A stretch of 9,390 bases of DNA from Bacteroidia bacterium (GTDB lineage Bacteria; Bacteroidota; Bacteroidia; Bacteroidales; P3), in NCBI GenBank assembly GCA_025999775.1, contig BNXT01000032.1:1-9390 (forward strand), given 5' to 3'. The notes under the pieces are model-generated. The model saw only the letters and a list, made by a program, of their open reading frames with translations. It was not told where the DNA came from and did no database searches. A program made the translations under genes and the position numbers. Of this stretch, positions 1-6,405 are shown in pieces (position 1 is the first letter of the stretch; each line of letters begins with the position of its first letter).

Positions 1-606
1 TTATTACGCCATTTGATTTCAAATAAATGGATCGTCTTTTTCTTCACTGATACCGTTGCGATTTTTATGGTTTTTCTTTTATCTTCTTGGGTTTTGGCAA
101 ATGGCATGGGCAGATGGTATTTTGTGGCGACTTATATCTCTTTATCAATGTCTGTAATTCTAATTTTGGATACTATTGAACTAAGTAAAAGCTTCAAATT
201 ACTTCGATGGGGTATTTTAGCATTGGTTCTGGTTGGTGCAATAAGTCCAATTTATACAATGAAATATACTATGCCAAAATCTTTAAAACCCATGGTTGAG
301 GTTGTTAGGGAGTTTGAACAGCTGGGAAAAATTGGGGTAATTGCTGAATTTTGGAATTCTTATATTATTTCATGTACCGACCCTGAACTAATAAAAGCGA
401 CACCGCATGACCAAAGTCATGTGAGAAATCAAGAAATCGTTGATATGGTATTTGAAATGGACACTATCTATGTCATTAAAGATAGGTGGATGAAAACATT
501 TCCTGATACTTTAGAACAATTTGGATATGTTTTATTGAAAAAGGGTGATCCATTCAGGCTTGGCGGTCGTGATGTTTGTAAATATGATAAAATGAATATA
601 GAATAA
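1..606 (+). CDS. C-terminal part of a multi-pass membrane protein, function unknown (5' end outside window)
   Basis: The frame is open from base 1 (first residues LLRH, then LISNKW) and ends at TAA 604-606, so the 201 residues seen are only the C-terminal part of a longer protein. The TTG at 13 is an internal codon, not a convincing start. About the first 85 residues form three hydrophobic segments (around IVFFFTDTVAIFMVFLLSSW, YFVATYISLSMSVILIL and LLRWGILALVLVGAI). A soluble tail of about 115 residues follows, with no motif I can assign. The layout, many membrane helices followed by a C-terminal soluble segment, resembles Bacteroidota polyprenyl-phosphate-sugar (GT39/PMT-like) glycosyltransferases or related cell-envelope proteins. 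That is only an analogy; no catalytic motif lies in this part. Base composition is AT-rich compared with the next gene. The coding call is firm; the function is unknown. Confidence 0.7.
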   Translation, partial: LLRHLISNKWIVFFFTDTVAIFMVFLLSSWVLANGMGRWYFVATYISLSMSVILILDTIELSKSFKLLRWGILALVLVGAISPIYTMKYTMPKSLKPMVEVVREFEQLGKIGVIAEFWNSYIISCTDPELIKATPHDQSHVRNQEIVDMVFEMDTIYVIKDRWMKTFPDTLEQFGYVLLKKGDPFRLGGRDVCKYDKMNIE

Positions 607-713
607 TTTTCAGAGGTCGTCATTACTGCGCATGCCGCAATCCCCTATAGCAGAGGATGGCGAGGTGATTTTTTTGTCTTAACACATTTTTTGACTGTTT
701 TCTACTTATTTCT
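607..713. other. Intergenic segment with degenerate palindrome, possible remnant of a dispersed repeat
   Basis: No gene is seen here. Bases 627-640 contain a short inverted repeat, TGCG-CATGC-CGCA, within a stretch that begins GTCATTACTGCG and continues CCGCAATCCCC. A GGATGGCGAGG segment and a run of seven T follow near 655-675. The pattern GTCATTgCgG...CCGCAATC is typical of small dispersed intergenic palindromes in many bacteria, and this looks like a worn copy. It could instead serve as a weak terminator for the upstream gene (ATCC/GGAT stem, then T-run), but the stem is poor. Confidence 0.25.
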
Positions 714-744
714 TATGTTAATTGCTAAATTATTTGTACTTTTG
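714..744 (+). promoter_or_regulatory. Candidate Bacteroidota-type promoter for the AlbA_2 gene
   Basis: TACTTTTG at 737-744 matches the Bacteroidota -7 consensus TAnnTTTG exactly. TATG at 714-717, 19 bp upstream, is a 3-of-4 match to the -33 box TTTG. Transcription would then start near 751, giving a leader of about 60 nt before the ATG at 812. The -7 box lies inside a perfect tandem repeat of TTTGTACT (733-748), which could be an operator. The call is a consensus match only. Confidence 0.45.
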
Positions 745-748
745 TACT
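733..748. repeat. Perfect 8-bp tandem repeat TTTGTACT x2, overlapping the candidate -7 box
   Basis: TTTGTACT occurs at 733-740 and again, with no spacer, at 741-748. Because GTAC is self-complementary, the core GTAC-TTTT-GTAC (736-747) also presents two inverted half-sites. This is a plausible protein-binding site over the promoter of a gene whose product ends in a winged helix. It may equally be a by-product of promoter consensus sequence. Confidence 0.4.
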
Positions 749-811
749 GTTTTCTGATTTGCAAAATTATAAGGAAGATGTAAAGATTGTGTTTTAATAA
801 AATAAATAATT

Positions 812-2128
812 ATGTCCGAATCTCAAAATATAGAATACAAATCCTCGTGGCACGAGGACTATTTAGATTGGATTTGCGGCTTCGCCAATGCACAGGGCGG
901 CAAAATATACATTGGCAAAGACGACAGCAGCAATGTCATTGGCATTACCGACTACAAAGATTTGATGGAAAAAATCCCCAACAAAATCAAAAATCAGTTG
1001 GGCATTACTGCCGAAGTCAATCTTTTGCAGGAAGACGGTAAACATTACATAGAAATCGTTGTGCAGCCTTACTCCGTGCCTATTTCGTTGCGAGGCAGGT
1101 ATTTTTATCGCAGCGGCAGCGTGAAACAAGAATTGATAGGCGCAGCACTGAACGAGTTTTTATTGGAACGCATTGGCAAAAAATGGTGGGACAGCGTGCC
1201 TGTTCCAAATGTTCAGGTAGAAGATTTGAAAGCGGATACTTTTACTTTTTTCAAAGAAAAAGGTATCAAAAGCAGTCGCATTGATGCGGACAGTCGTAAC
1301 GATACGCCACTGCAAGTGCTTGAAAATCTAAAACTTGTCGATAAAAACCTTTTGAACAGAGCCGCCGTGGTGCTCTTTCACCCCGACCCTGAAAAATTTG
1401 TGTCGGGCGCATATATCAAAATCGGCTTTTTCCGTACCGACAGCGATTTACTATTTCAGGACGAGATACACGGAAACCTCTTTGAGCAGGTCGAAAAAAC
1501 AATGGATTTTCTGTTGACAAAATACACCAAAGCATTAATTTCATACGAAGGGCTTACGCGGGTTGAAACTTACGAATATCCCAAAGATGCTTTGCGTGAG
1601 GCATTGCTAAATGCTGTTGCTCACAAAGATTATACAGGTCCATATCCGATTCAAATCAGCGTGTATGCCGACAAAATTATGATGTGGAATTACGGACGGT
1701 TGCCCGAAAATTGGACGATTGAAGATTTGCTCGACAAACATTCCTCACAACCGCGTAATCCCGACATTGCAACTGCCTTTTTCCGAAGCGGTTACGTAGA
1801 ATCGTGGGGGCGTGGAATGGACAAAATGAAAAATCTGTGCCTTGAGGCGAAAATCCCCGTACCTCAATTTTCCTGCAAAGGCAACGATTTTTGGACAATC
1901 TTCCGCAAAGATATTTACAACAAAGAAGATTTGAGTGAGTTAGGGTTGAACGAAAGACAAATAAAAGCCGTTTTGTATGTGAAAGAAAAAGGGAAAATTA
2001 CAAATGGGGAATATCAAGAGATAAATGAAATTTCTGAAAGAACGGCTTCGCGTGATTTAGAAGATTTGATGAATAAAGAAATTTTTACACGAGAAGGAGA
2101 TGGAAAGAACACCTATTATAAAATCTGA
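812..2128 (+). CDS. AlbA_2 (Schlafen-like) domain putative ATP-binding transcriptional regulator
   Basis: 438 residues, a usual length for the COG2865 family (AlbA_2 domain plus GHKL-like ATP-binding domain). Residues about 5-125 form the AlbA_2 domain, with EYKSSW (8-13), the WICGFANAQGGKIYIG block (20-35) and the YRSGSVKQEL strand (99-108). Residues about 250-345 carry the ATPase-like C-terminal domain: an N-box REALLNAVAHKDY (262-274) and a glycine motif ESWGRGMDKM (330-339). Residues about 375-438 look like a winged helix (NERQIKAVLYVKEKGKI, then SERTASRDLEDLM as recognition-helix region). ATG 812 is chosen because the AlbA_2 domain begins almost at once; no clear Shine-Dalgarno sequence is seen. 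Family members are annotated as regulators or helicase-like proteins, and some occur near defence or phage loci, but the biochemical role is poorly known. It is the only gene between the membrane-protein gene and the convergent murB. GC drops from about 45% over 1681-1920 to about 32% over 1921-2128. Function is therefore given only at family level. Confidence 0.88.
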   Translation: MSESQNIEYKSSWHEDYLDWICGFANAQGGKIYIGKDDSSNVIGITDYKDLMEKIPNKIKNQLGITAEVNLLQEDGKHYIEIVVQPYSVPISLRGRYFYRSGSVKQELIGAALNEFLLERIGKKWWDSVPVPNVQVEDLKADTFTFFKEKGIKSSRIDADSRNDTPLQVLENLKLVDKNLLNRAAVVLFHPDPEKFVSGAYIKIGFFRTDSDLLFQDEIHGNLFEQVEKTMDFLLTKYTKALISYEGLTRVETYEYPKDALREALLNAVAHKDYTGPYPIQISVYADKIMMWNYGRLPENWTIEDLLDKHSSQPRNPDIATAFFRSGYVESWGRGMDKMKNLCLEAKIPVPQFSCKGNDFWTIFRKDIYNKEDLSELGLNERQIKAVLYVKEKGKITNGEYQEINEISERTASRDLEDLMNKEIFTREGDGKNTYYKI

Positions 2129-2131
2129 ATT

Positions 2132-2180
2132 GGCGGGAATGGCGGGAATATGGCGGGAATGTGGCGGGAATGGCGGGAAT
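2132..2180. repeat. Five copies of the 9-mer GGCGGGAAT between convergent genes
   Basis: Exact GGCGGGAAT units lie at 2132-2140, 2141-2149, 2152-2160, 2163-2171 and 2172-2180, separated by 0, 2 (AT), 2 (GT) and 0 bases. The array begins 3 bases after the TGA of the AlbA_2 gene and ends 36 bases before the end of the murB coding region. It is strikingly G-rich on the + strand compared with its AT-rich flanks: five GGG tracts with linkers of 6, 8, 8 and 6 nt. Too short and spacer-poor to be CRISPR. Roles as a replication-slippage minisatellite, an RNA 3'-end structure or a remnant coding repeat are all open. Confidence 0.9.
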
Positions 2181-2216
2181 TTTACAGGTATATGCATTTT
2201 TTAATCCTGCCAAAAT

Positions 2217-3227
2217 TTACAAAATATTGACCTCTGTTTGCAAGTCAATCTCAAATTTTTGTTGCACTGAAGCGGTGATTTTGCGTGCTAACGCAAGGAT
2301 GTCCTGTCCTGTGGCGTGTCCATAGTTAACCAATATCAAGCTCTGTTTATCATATACACCGACCTCCCCTTGACGATACCCCTTCCAACCGCACTGCTCT
2401 ATCAACCAGCCGGCTGCCAATTTCACATCGTTTTCTTGACTGTATGAAATGATGGCAGGATATTGATTTTTGAGACTTTCATAGCGCGCCTTAGAAACGA
2501 CAGGGTTCTTAAAAAAACTTCCCGCGCTACCCAACTCGGAAGGTTCCGGTAGTTTACGTTTTCTAATCTGCGTTACGACATTCGCTACATCCAACGCCTT
2601 AGTAGATTGGCTATCCAACGCCCTCAATGCCTCGTTAATATCTTTGTAAGTCGTATTTAATTGCGGTATCTTACTCAATTGAAACGTTACCGAAAGAATG
2701 ATGTACTGCTTCGCACAGTCCTTGAAAACACTGGTACGGTAGCCAAATTTGCATTGTTCTTGCGTCAATGTCACAAACTCTCTTGTTGGGATGTGATACG
2801 CCTCAACGGTAGTAACGGTATTCTTGATTTCTGTACCGTAAGCGCCGATATTTTGTACCGGTGCAGCGCCCACAGTACTCGGAATGTACGCCAAATTTTC
2901 TATACCATACCATTCTTTTTCACAACAGTACAATACAAAAGCGTGCCAATCCTCCCCCGCCGCTACTTTTAGAGAAATCGTATCGGTTGTTTCTTCAATT
3001 ATTTCAATACCTCGCAGTTGGTTGTGAATAACATAACCCTCAAAATCTTTGGTAAACAAAATATTGTTACCTTCTCCTATTATCAGATAAGATTCGGTGT
3101 CAAACACCTTGCGTTCCTGCAATAACGCTATATCACGTCGTTCCTGTAGTTCGCAAAAGTAACAAGCGTTTACGTCCAGCCCAAAGGAATTGTAGGGTTT
3201 AAGACTGACATGTTCTTGTACTATCAT
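2217..3227 (-). CDS. murB: UDP-N-acetylenolpyruvoylglucosamine reductase (type I MurB)
   Basis: 336 residues. MurB reduces UDP-GlcNAc-enolpyruvate to UDP-MurNAc with NADPH and FAD in the cytoplasm, the second committed step of peptidoglycan precursor synthesis. The N-terminus HVSLKPYNSFGLD (6-18) is the usual family start. The FAD-binding region shows IGEGNNILF (50-58) and IPSTVGAAPVQNIGAYG (115-131). FGYRTSVFK (161-169) holds the conserved Tyr and Arg164. SAGSFFKNP (234-242) carries the proton-donating Ser237, equivalent to Ser229 of E. coli. Glu332 in the C-terminal TEVNIL matches the conserved terminal Glu. The Tyr/loop features are of the type I (E. coli-like) enzyme. The ATG (3227-3225) lies 29 nt inside the 3' end of rlmN; there is no later Met that would keep the N-terminal motif, so the overlap is real and suggests translational coupling. 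Confidence 0.97.
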   Translation of the reverse strand: MIVQEHVSLKPYNSFGLDVNACYFCELQERRDIALLQERKVFDTESYLIIGEGNNILFTKDFEGYVIHNQLRGIEIIEETTDTISLKVAAGEDWHAFVLYCCEKEWYGIENLAYIPSTVGAAPVQNIGAYGTEIKNTVTTVEAYHIPTREFVTLTQEQCKFGYRTSVFKDCAKQYIILSVTFQLSKIPQLNTTYKDINEALRALDSQSTKALDVANVVTQIRKRKLPEPSELGSAGSFFKNPVVSKARYESLKNQYPAIISYSQENDVKLAAGWLIEQCGWKGYRQGEVGVYDKQSLILVNYGHATGQDILALARKITASVQQKFEIDLQTEVNIL

Positions 3228-4260
3228 CGTAGGTTACGGTTTTATTATGCAACGTTGCCAACAAGCCGCAAGCGGCAAGGATGTCTTCACCACGTGACTG
3301 CCGAATAGTGGCAATGATGCCTCTGTCATTTAGTTTATCTCTAAAATCAATCATCTTATCTTCGGTACAAGCCTGAAATTCCTGTCCGGGTTGGTCGTGA
3401 AATTTTATTAGATTGATACGGCAAAACAAGCCTTTCATTTGCTTGCATAACGCATCTACATGAAGAGAAGTATCGTTAATACCGGCAAACATGATGTATT
3501 CAAAGGACAATCGGCGTTGCTGCGACCAATTATAGTTTTTAAGCGTTTTAAAGACCTCTTTCAACGGATACTTGTTTTGCACCGGCATCATCTTTTGGCG
3601 TTCGTAATCGAATGGCGAATGTAAGCTAATTGCCAAATGGCACTGTGATTGTTCAATAAATCGCACCATATCCGGTACAATACCCACAGTAGAAACGTTG
3701 ATACGGCGCGGACTCCACGCATAGCCCCAATCGGAAGTCAGAATCTCCAGACTTTTGAGCACTTCATCCGTATTATCAAACGGTTCACCCATCCCCATAT
3801 AGACAATATTCGTCAATTGTTCACTCTCCTGAATACTCCGTACCTGATTGAGTATATCGCCCGCCGTCAGGTTATCCGCAAAGCCCTGCTGTCCTGTTGC
3901 ACAAAATTGACATCCCATACGGCACCCTACTTGCGATGATACGCAAAGCGTATGTCTATCTTTGCCTGGCATATAAACCGTTTCTATCGTATGGTCTTCC
4001 CCTACCGAAAACAAATATTTTTTTGTTCCGTCCTGCGATTGTTGCACCTTGATAGGATTTGACAAGCCAAGTTCACAATGCTCTTGTAGAAGGACGCGGC
4101 TCTTCAATGACAGATTCGTCATCTCATCTATGGACGTAATCCGTTTCTTGTAAAGCCAGTCGCATAGTTGTCGTGCGGTAAACGACGGCAAACGCATGTC
4201 TTTACAGATGCAATGAAGTTCCGATAGAGTAAGCCCAAACAGCTGTATTTTCTTGTACAT
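3199..4260 (-). CDS. rlmN: Dual-specificity 23S rRNA A2503 / tRNA A37 C2-methyltransferase RlmN (radical SAM)
   Basis: 353 residues. RlmN methylates C2 of A2503 in 23S rRNA, and in many bacteria A37 of some tRNAs, by a radical-SAM ping-pong mechanism that uses a methylated cysteine. The 4Fe-4S motif CRMGCQFC is at 113-120 (Cys113, 117, 120). Cys106 in LCVSSQVGC corresponds to E. coli Cys118, and Cys331 in RGEDILAACG corresponds to the methyl-carrying Cys355. MGMGEP (155-160) is the SAM-binding GEP motif, and the INVSTVGIVP (187-196) and AISLHSP (210-216) blocks are intact. Both mechanistic cysteines are present and the protein has RlmN-type spacing, so RlmN is preferred over Cfr, the resistance paralogue that methylates C8; the two families are close and only an alignment or tree would fully separate them. 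The ATG is 7 bp after the holA stop and the gene overlaps murB by 29 bp. Confidence 0.95.
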   Translation of the reverse strand: MYKKIQLFGLTLSELHCICKDMRLPSFTARQLCDWLYKKRITSIDEMTNLSLKSRVLLQEHCELGLSNPIKVQQSQDGTKKYLFSVGEDHTIETVYMPGKDRHTLCVSSQVGCRMGCQFCATGQQGFADNLTAGDILNQVRSIQESEQLTNIVYMGMGEPFDNTDEVLKSLEILTSDWGYAWSPRRINVSTVGIVPDMVRFIEQSQCHLAISLHSPFDYERQKMMPVQNKYPLKEVFKTLKNYNWSQQRRLSFEYIMFAGINDTSLHVDALCKQMKGLFCRINLIKFHDQPGQEFQACTEDKMIDFRDKLNDRGIIATIRQSRGEDILAACGLLATLHNKTVTYDDSTRTCQS

Positions 4261-4267
4261 CCAATTA

Positions 4268-5278
4268 TCAATGTAAGATTTTAAACACTAATTCCTTGAG
4301 CATCTCGCCGTCTTCAACGTTGCTCGTGCTATCAACGCCCAAAGATTTGACGTTATATTCCCGAAGGTAACCGATAATCCGTCGTGTTTTGTCAATAGTA
4401 TATATCGTGGCTGCCTGTTCATAGTCCCGCAACCATGCCGTACCCATTATTTTTGTCAATTCCTCTTTGGATACTTTTTTCGCATTGGCTTGATACAACA
4501 ATAATTTCAGGAAAAAACTGTATATAATCGGAATGATCTTATGAATAGGATTTTCTTTGGAATTTTGTGCAAAATACGTAATAATCCGGTTTGCTTTTAG
4601 GATGTTCTTTTCTCTGAGCGACCGGTTGAGTTCAAACACATTGTAATCCTTATTGATACCTATGTATCTCTCAATAATATCCGGTGTTATGTCCGATTTT
4701 TGCGGTATATTTAGAAACAATTTCTCTAATTCGTTGACAATTTTATTGAGATCGTCGCCCAAAAACTCCACTAACAAAGCCGTTGATTTTGGGGCTATCT
4801 TAAAGCCTTTCTCTTCCACAAACTTATTGATCCATGTAGGTACTTGTGCCTCTTTTAGTTTTTCCGAATCAAACGTAACCCCTACCTTATCCACTTTTTT
4901 GTAAAAAACTTTACGCTTATCGAACTTTTTATTCCGATAAGCTATTACCAAAACGGTGGAAGCGACAGGATTGTTAGCATAGTCAGCCATTCTATCGGTA
5001 GAATCTCGTTTAGAATCCAAGATTTGAGCTTCTTTGACAATGACCACCCTTCGTTCGGACATCAATGGATACTGCTTAGCAGCGCTAAGAATCTGCTCCG
5101 TGTCGGTATCCATCCCGTATAGTACCGTTTGGTTAAATTCCTTTTCGTCCTCGGTTAAAACGTGATGCTCCAAATAATCAACAATGCGGTCAATAAAGTA
5201 AGGTTCTTCGCCGGACAAAAGATAAATGGGGTGATAGACCTTGTTTTGAAGATTTTCTATGATTTGTTTATATTCCAT
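4268..5278 (-). CDS. holA: DNA polymerase III delta subunit (clamp loader)
   Basis: 336 residues, the usual size of HolA. Delta is the clamp-opening wrench of the clamp loader: it binds the beta sliding clamp and prises its interface open. The N-terminal YHPIYLLSGEEPYFIDRIVDYL (15-36) is the typical HolA opening. It is followed by FNQTVLYGMD (48-57) and a LMSERRVVIVKEAQ block (72-85), which includes the stretch that contacts the clamp in the family. A middle region around LVEFLGDDLNKIVNELEKL (169-187) is the conserved helical lid segment, and the C-terminal collar domain covers about 210-336. As expected for delta, no Walker A or B motif is seen. The ATG is 15 bp after the stop of the cysteine-synthase-like gene; a GGAG lies about 10 nt before it and could act as a weak ribosome binding site. 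Confidence 0.93.
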   Translation of the reverse strand: MEYKQIIENLQNKVYHPIYLLSGEEPYFIDRIVDYLEHHVLTEDEKEFNQTVLYGMDTDTEQILSAAKQYPLMSERRVVIVKEAQILDSKRDSTDRMADYANNPVASTVLVIAYRNKKFDKRKVFYKKVDKVGVTFDSEKLKEAQVPTWINKFVEEKGFKIAPKSTALLVEFLGDDLNKIVNELEKLFLNIPQKSDITPDIIERYIGINKDYNVFELNRSLREKNILKANRIITYFAQNSKENPIHKIIPIIYSFFLKLLLYQANAKKVSKEELTKIMGTAWLRDYEQAATIYTIDKTRRIIGYLREYNVKSLGVDSTSNVEDGEMLKELVFKILH

Positions 5279-5293
5279 ATTCTGCGCTCTCCG

Positions 5294-6301
5294 TTATCGT
5301 GCTATGGCGATAAAATTTTCTAACTCAATATGAGGCGTCAGATATTCAGGTTTGACGGGTTCTTCTTTGGTCAAATCGGTACTAAGATATTTTTTATTAT
5401 CATCTGCGAAGACCGTTGTAACGACGCTATCGAAGCCATATTTTTCCTGTAATTTAACAGCGCCAATGAAATTAGCGCCCGAAGAGATACCCACTGCAAT
5501 ACCTAATTGATTAGCAAGTTTCTGAGCCATCAATATAGAATCTCCGTCCGACACCTGAATAATCTCATCCATTTTGTCTCCGCATTTCATAATATCCGGA
5601 ATAAACTCATCCGAGATACCCTGTATGCGGTGAGTGCCGACCTTATATCCTGTACTCATGGTGGGACTTTCGGCAGGTTCGAGAGGGTGAACCTTGACAT
5701 TGGGATACTTTGCGTGCAAAGCGCGTCCGACACCTACCACCGTACCACCGGTACCAACTCCAGCCACGAAAGCATCCACGGCTAATCCTGCCTTTTTTAA
5801 TTGCGATATAATCTCCTGCCCTGTTGTGTCCTCGTGAGCCTTAATATTATTTTCATTGGCAAATTGGCATGGTAAAAAAACGTTGGGATCAATAGCAGCC
5901 ATATCTTTTGTGAAATTAATACTGCCGGTAAAACCACCTTGTTCTTTGGATATAGGCACTATTTCAGCGCCAAAACTTTTGACAATCAGTTTACGTTCCA
6001 CGCTCATCCAATCGGGCATCACAATCACCACGCGATGACCAAGCAGTCTGCCTATTGCTGCACACGAGATACCCATATTGCCACTGGTGGCTTCAACAAT
6101 CACCGACCCCTGACGCAATACGCCCGTTTTGTAAGCCTCGGTAAAGATTCGCAAAGCCATGCGGTCTTTGATACTCCCCGAAAAATTGTAGTACTCACAC
6201 TTAACATAAATAGTTCCCTTTTTCCCTTGATAATCATAGCGAATACCCACCATGGGAGTATTCCCAATGAGCTGGTATAATTGTAACATGTCTGTTCTCA
6301 T
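5294..6301 (-). CDS. PLP-dependent cysteine synthase family protein (CysK/CysM/CBS-like)
   Basis: 335 residues, fold type II PLP enzyme. Members usually make cysteine from O-acetylserine (or O-phosphoserine) and sulfide; close relatives make cystathionine or diaminopropionate. Lys45 in SGSIKDR (41-47) is the Schiff-base lysine. TSGNMG (72-77) is the substrate-binding loop, with Met where CysK has Thr (TSGNTG). GVGTGGT (181-187) holds the PLP phosphate, and SSGAN (273-277) the pyridine nitrogen. The blocks PDWMS (96-100) and EQGGFTGSI (120-128) are unlike E. coli CysK and, as I recall, mark a separate clade of cysteine-synthase-like proteins in Firmicutes and Bacteroidota. No C-terminal CBS domains are seen. 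ATG 6301 gives a 4-residue extension; ATG at 6289 ([14 protein letters not shown]) is the other plausible start. It is first in the four-gene run, so cysK is not asserted as the symbol. Confidence 0.88.
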   Translation of the reverse strand: MRTDMLQLYQLIGNTPMVGIRYDYQGKKGTIYVKCEYYNFSGSIKDRMALRIFTEAYKTGVLRQGSVIVEATSGNMGISCAAIGRLLGHRVVIVMPDWMSVERKLIVKSFGAEIVPISKEQGGFTGSINFTKDMAAIDPNVFLPCQFANENNIKAHEDTTGQEIISQLKKAGLAVDAFVAGVGTGGTVVGVGRALHAKYPNVKVHPLEPAESPTMSTGYKVGTHRIQGISDEFIPDIMKCGDKMDEIIQVSDGDSILMAQKLANQLGIAVGISSGANFIGAVKLQEKYGFDSVVTTVFADDNKKYLSTDLTKEEPVKPEYLTPHIELENFIAIAR

Positions 6302-6405
6302 AAAACTATTTTTTTAATAATACTGACTGACTAAAGTTTTGAAATATGCGCAAACTAATTGAATATTATACATTATATGTGCTATTTTTGATATGTCGGA
6401 TGTCG
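6302..6405 (-). promoter_or_regulatory. AT-rich gap upstream of the four-gene run, likely holds its promoter
   Basis: This 104-bp gap separates the protease stop from the cysteine-synthase-like start. On the minus strand TAGTTTG (6357-6351) is close to the -7 consensus TAnnTTTG but is one base short in its spacer, and no good -33 box lies 19 bp further up. No stem followed by a T-run that would terminate the protease transcript is visible, so read-through from the protease gene is possible. GACT is repeated near 6324-6332. Confidence 0.2.

Noticed and set aside
13..15. TTG as the start of the first gene
   Set aside because: The frame is open to base 1 and the protein looks like the tail of a longer membrane protein, so this is an internal Leu codon.
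787..1041. 84-residue reading frame over the start of the AlbA_2 gene
   Set aside because: It begins with a TTG start, lies in another frame of a well-recognised protein, and shows no family motif.
2132..2180. Short CRISPR-like array
   Set aside because: Units are 9 bp with spacers of 0-2 bp; no CRISPR has such dimensions and no cas gene is near.
2172..2211. Hairpin between the last GGCGGGAAT and ATCCTGCC as a terminator for the convergent genes
   Set aside because: The stem needs a G-U pair and a bulge, the loop is about 23 nt, an alternative CAGG/CCTG stem competes, and no T-run follows on either strand.
3199..4260. Cfr-type resistance methylase instead of RlmN
   Set aside because: The spacing of the cysteines, including the RlmN-type Cys106 and Cys331, and the housekeeping context favour RlmN.
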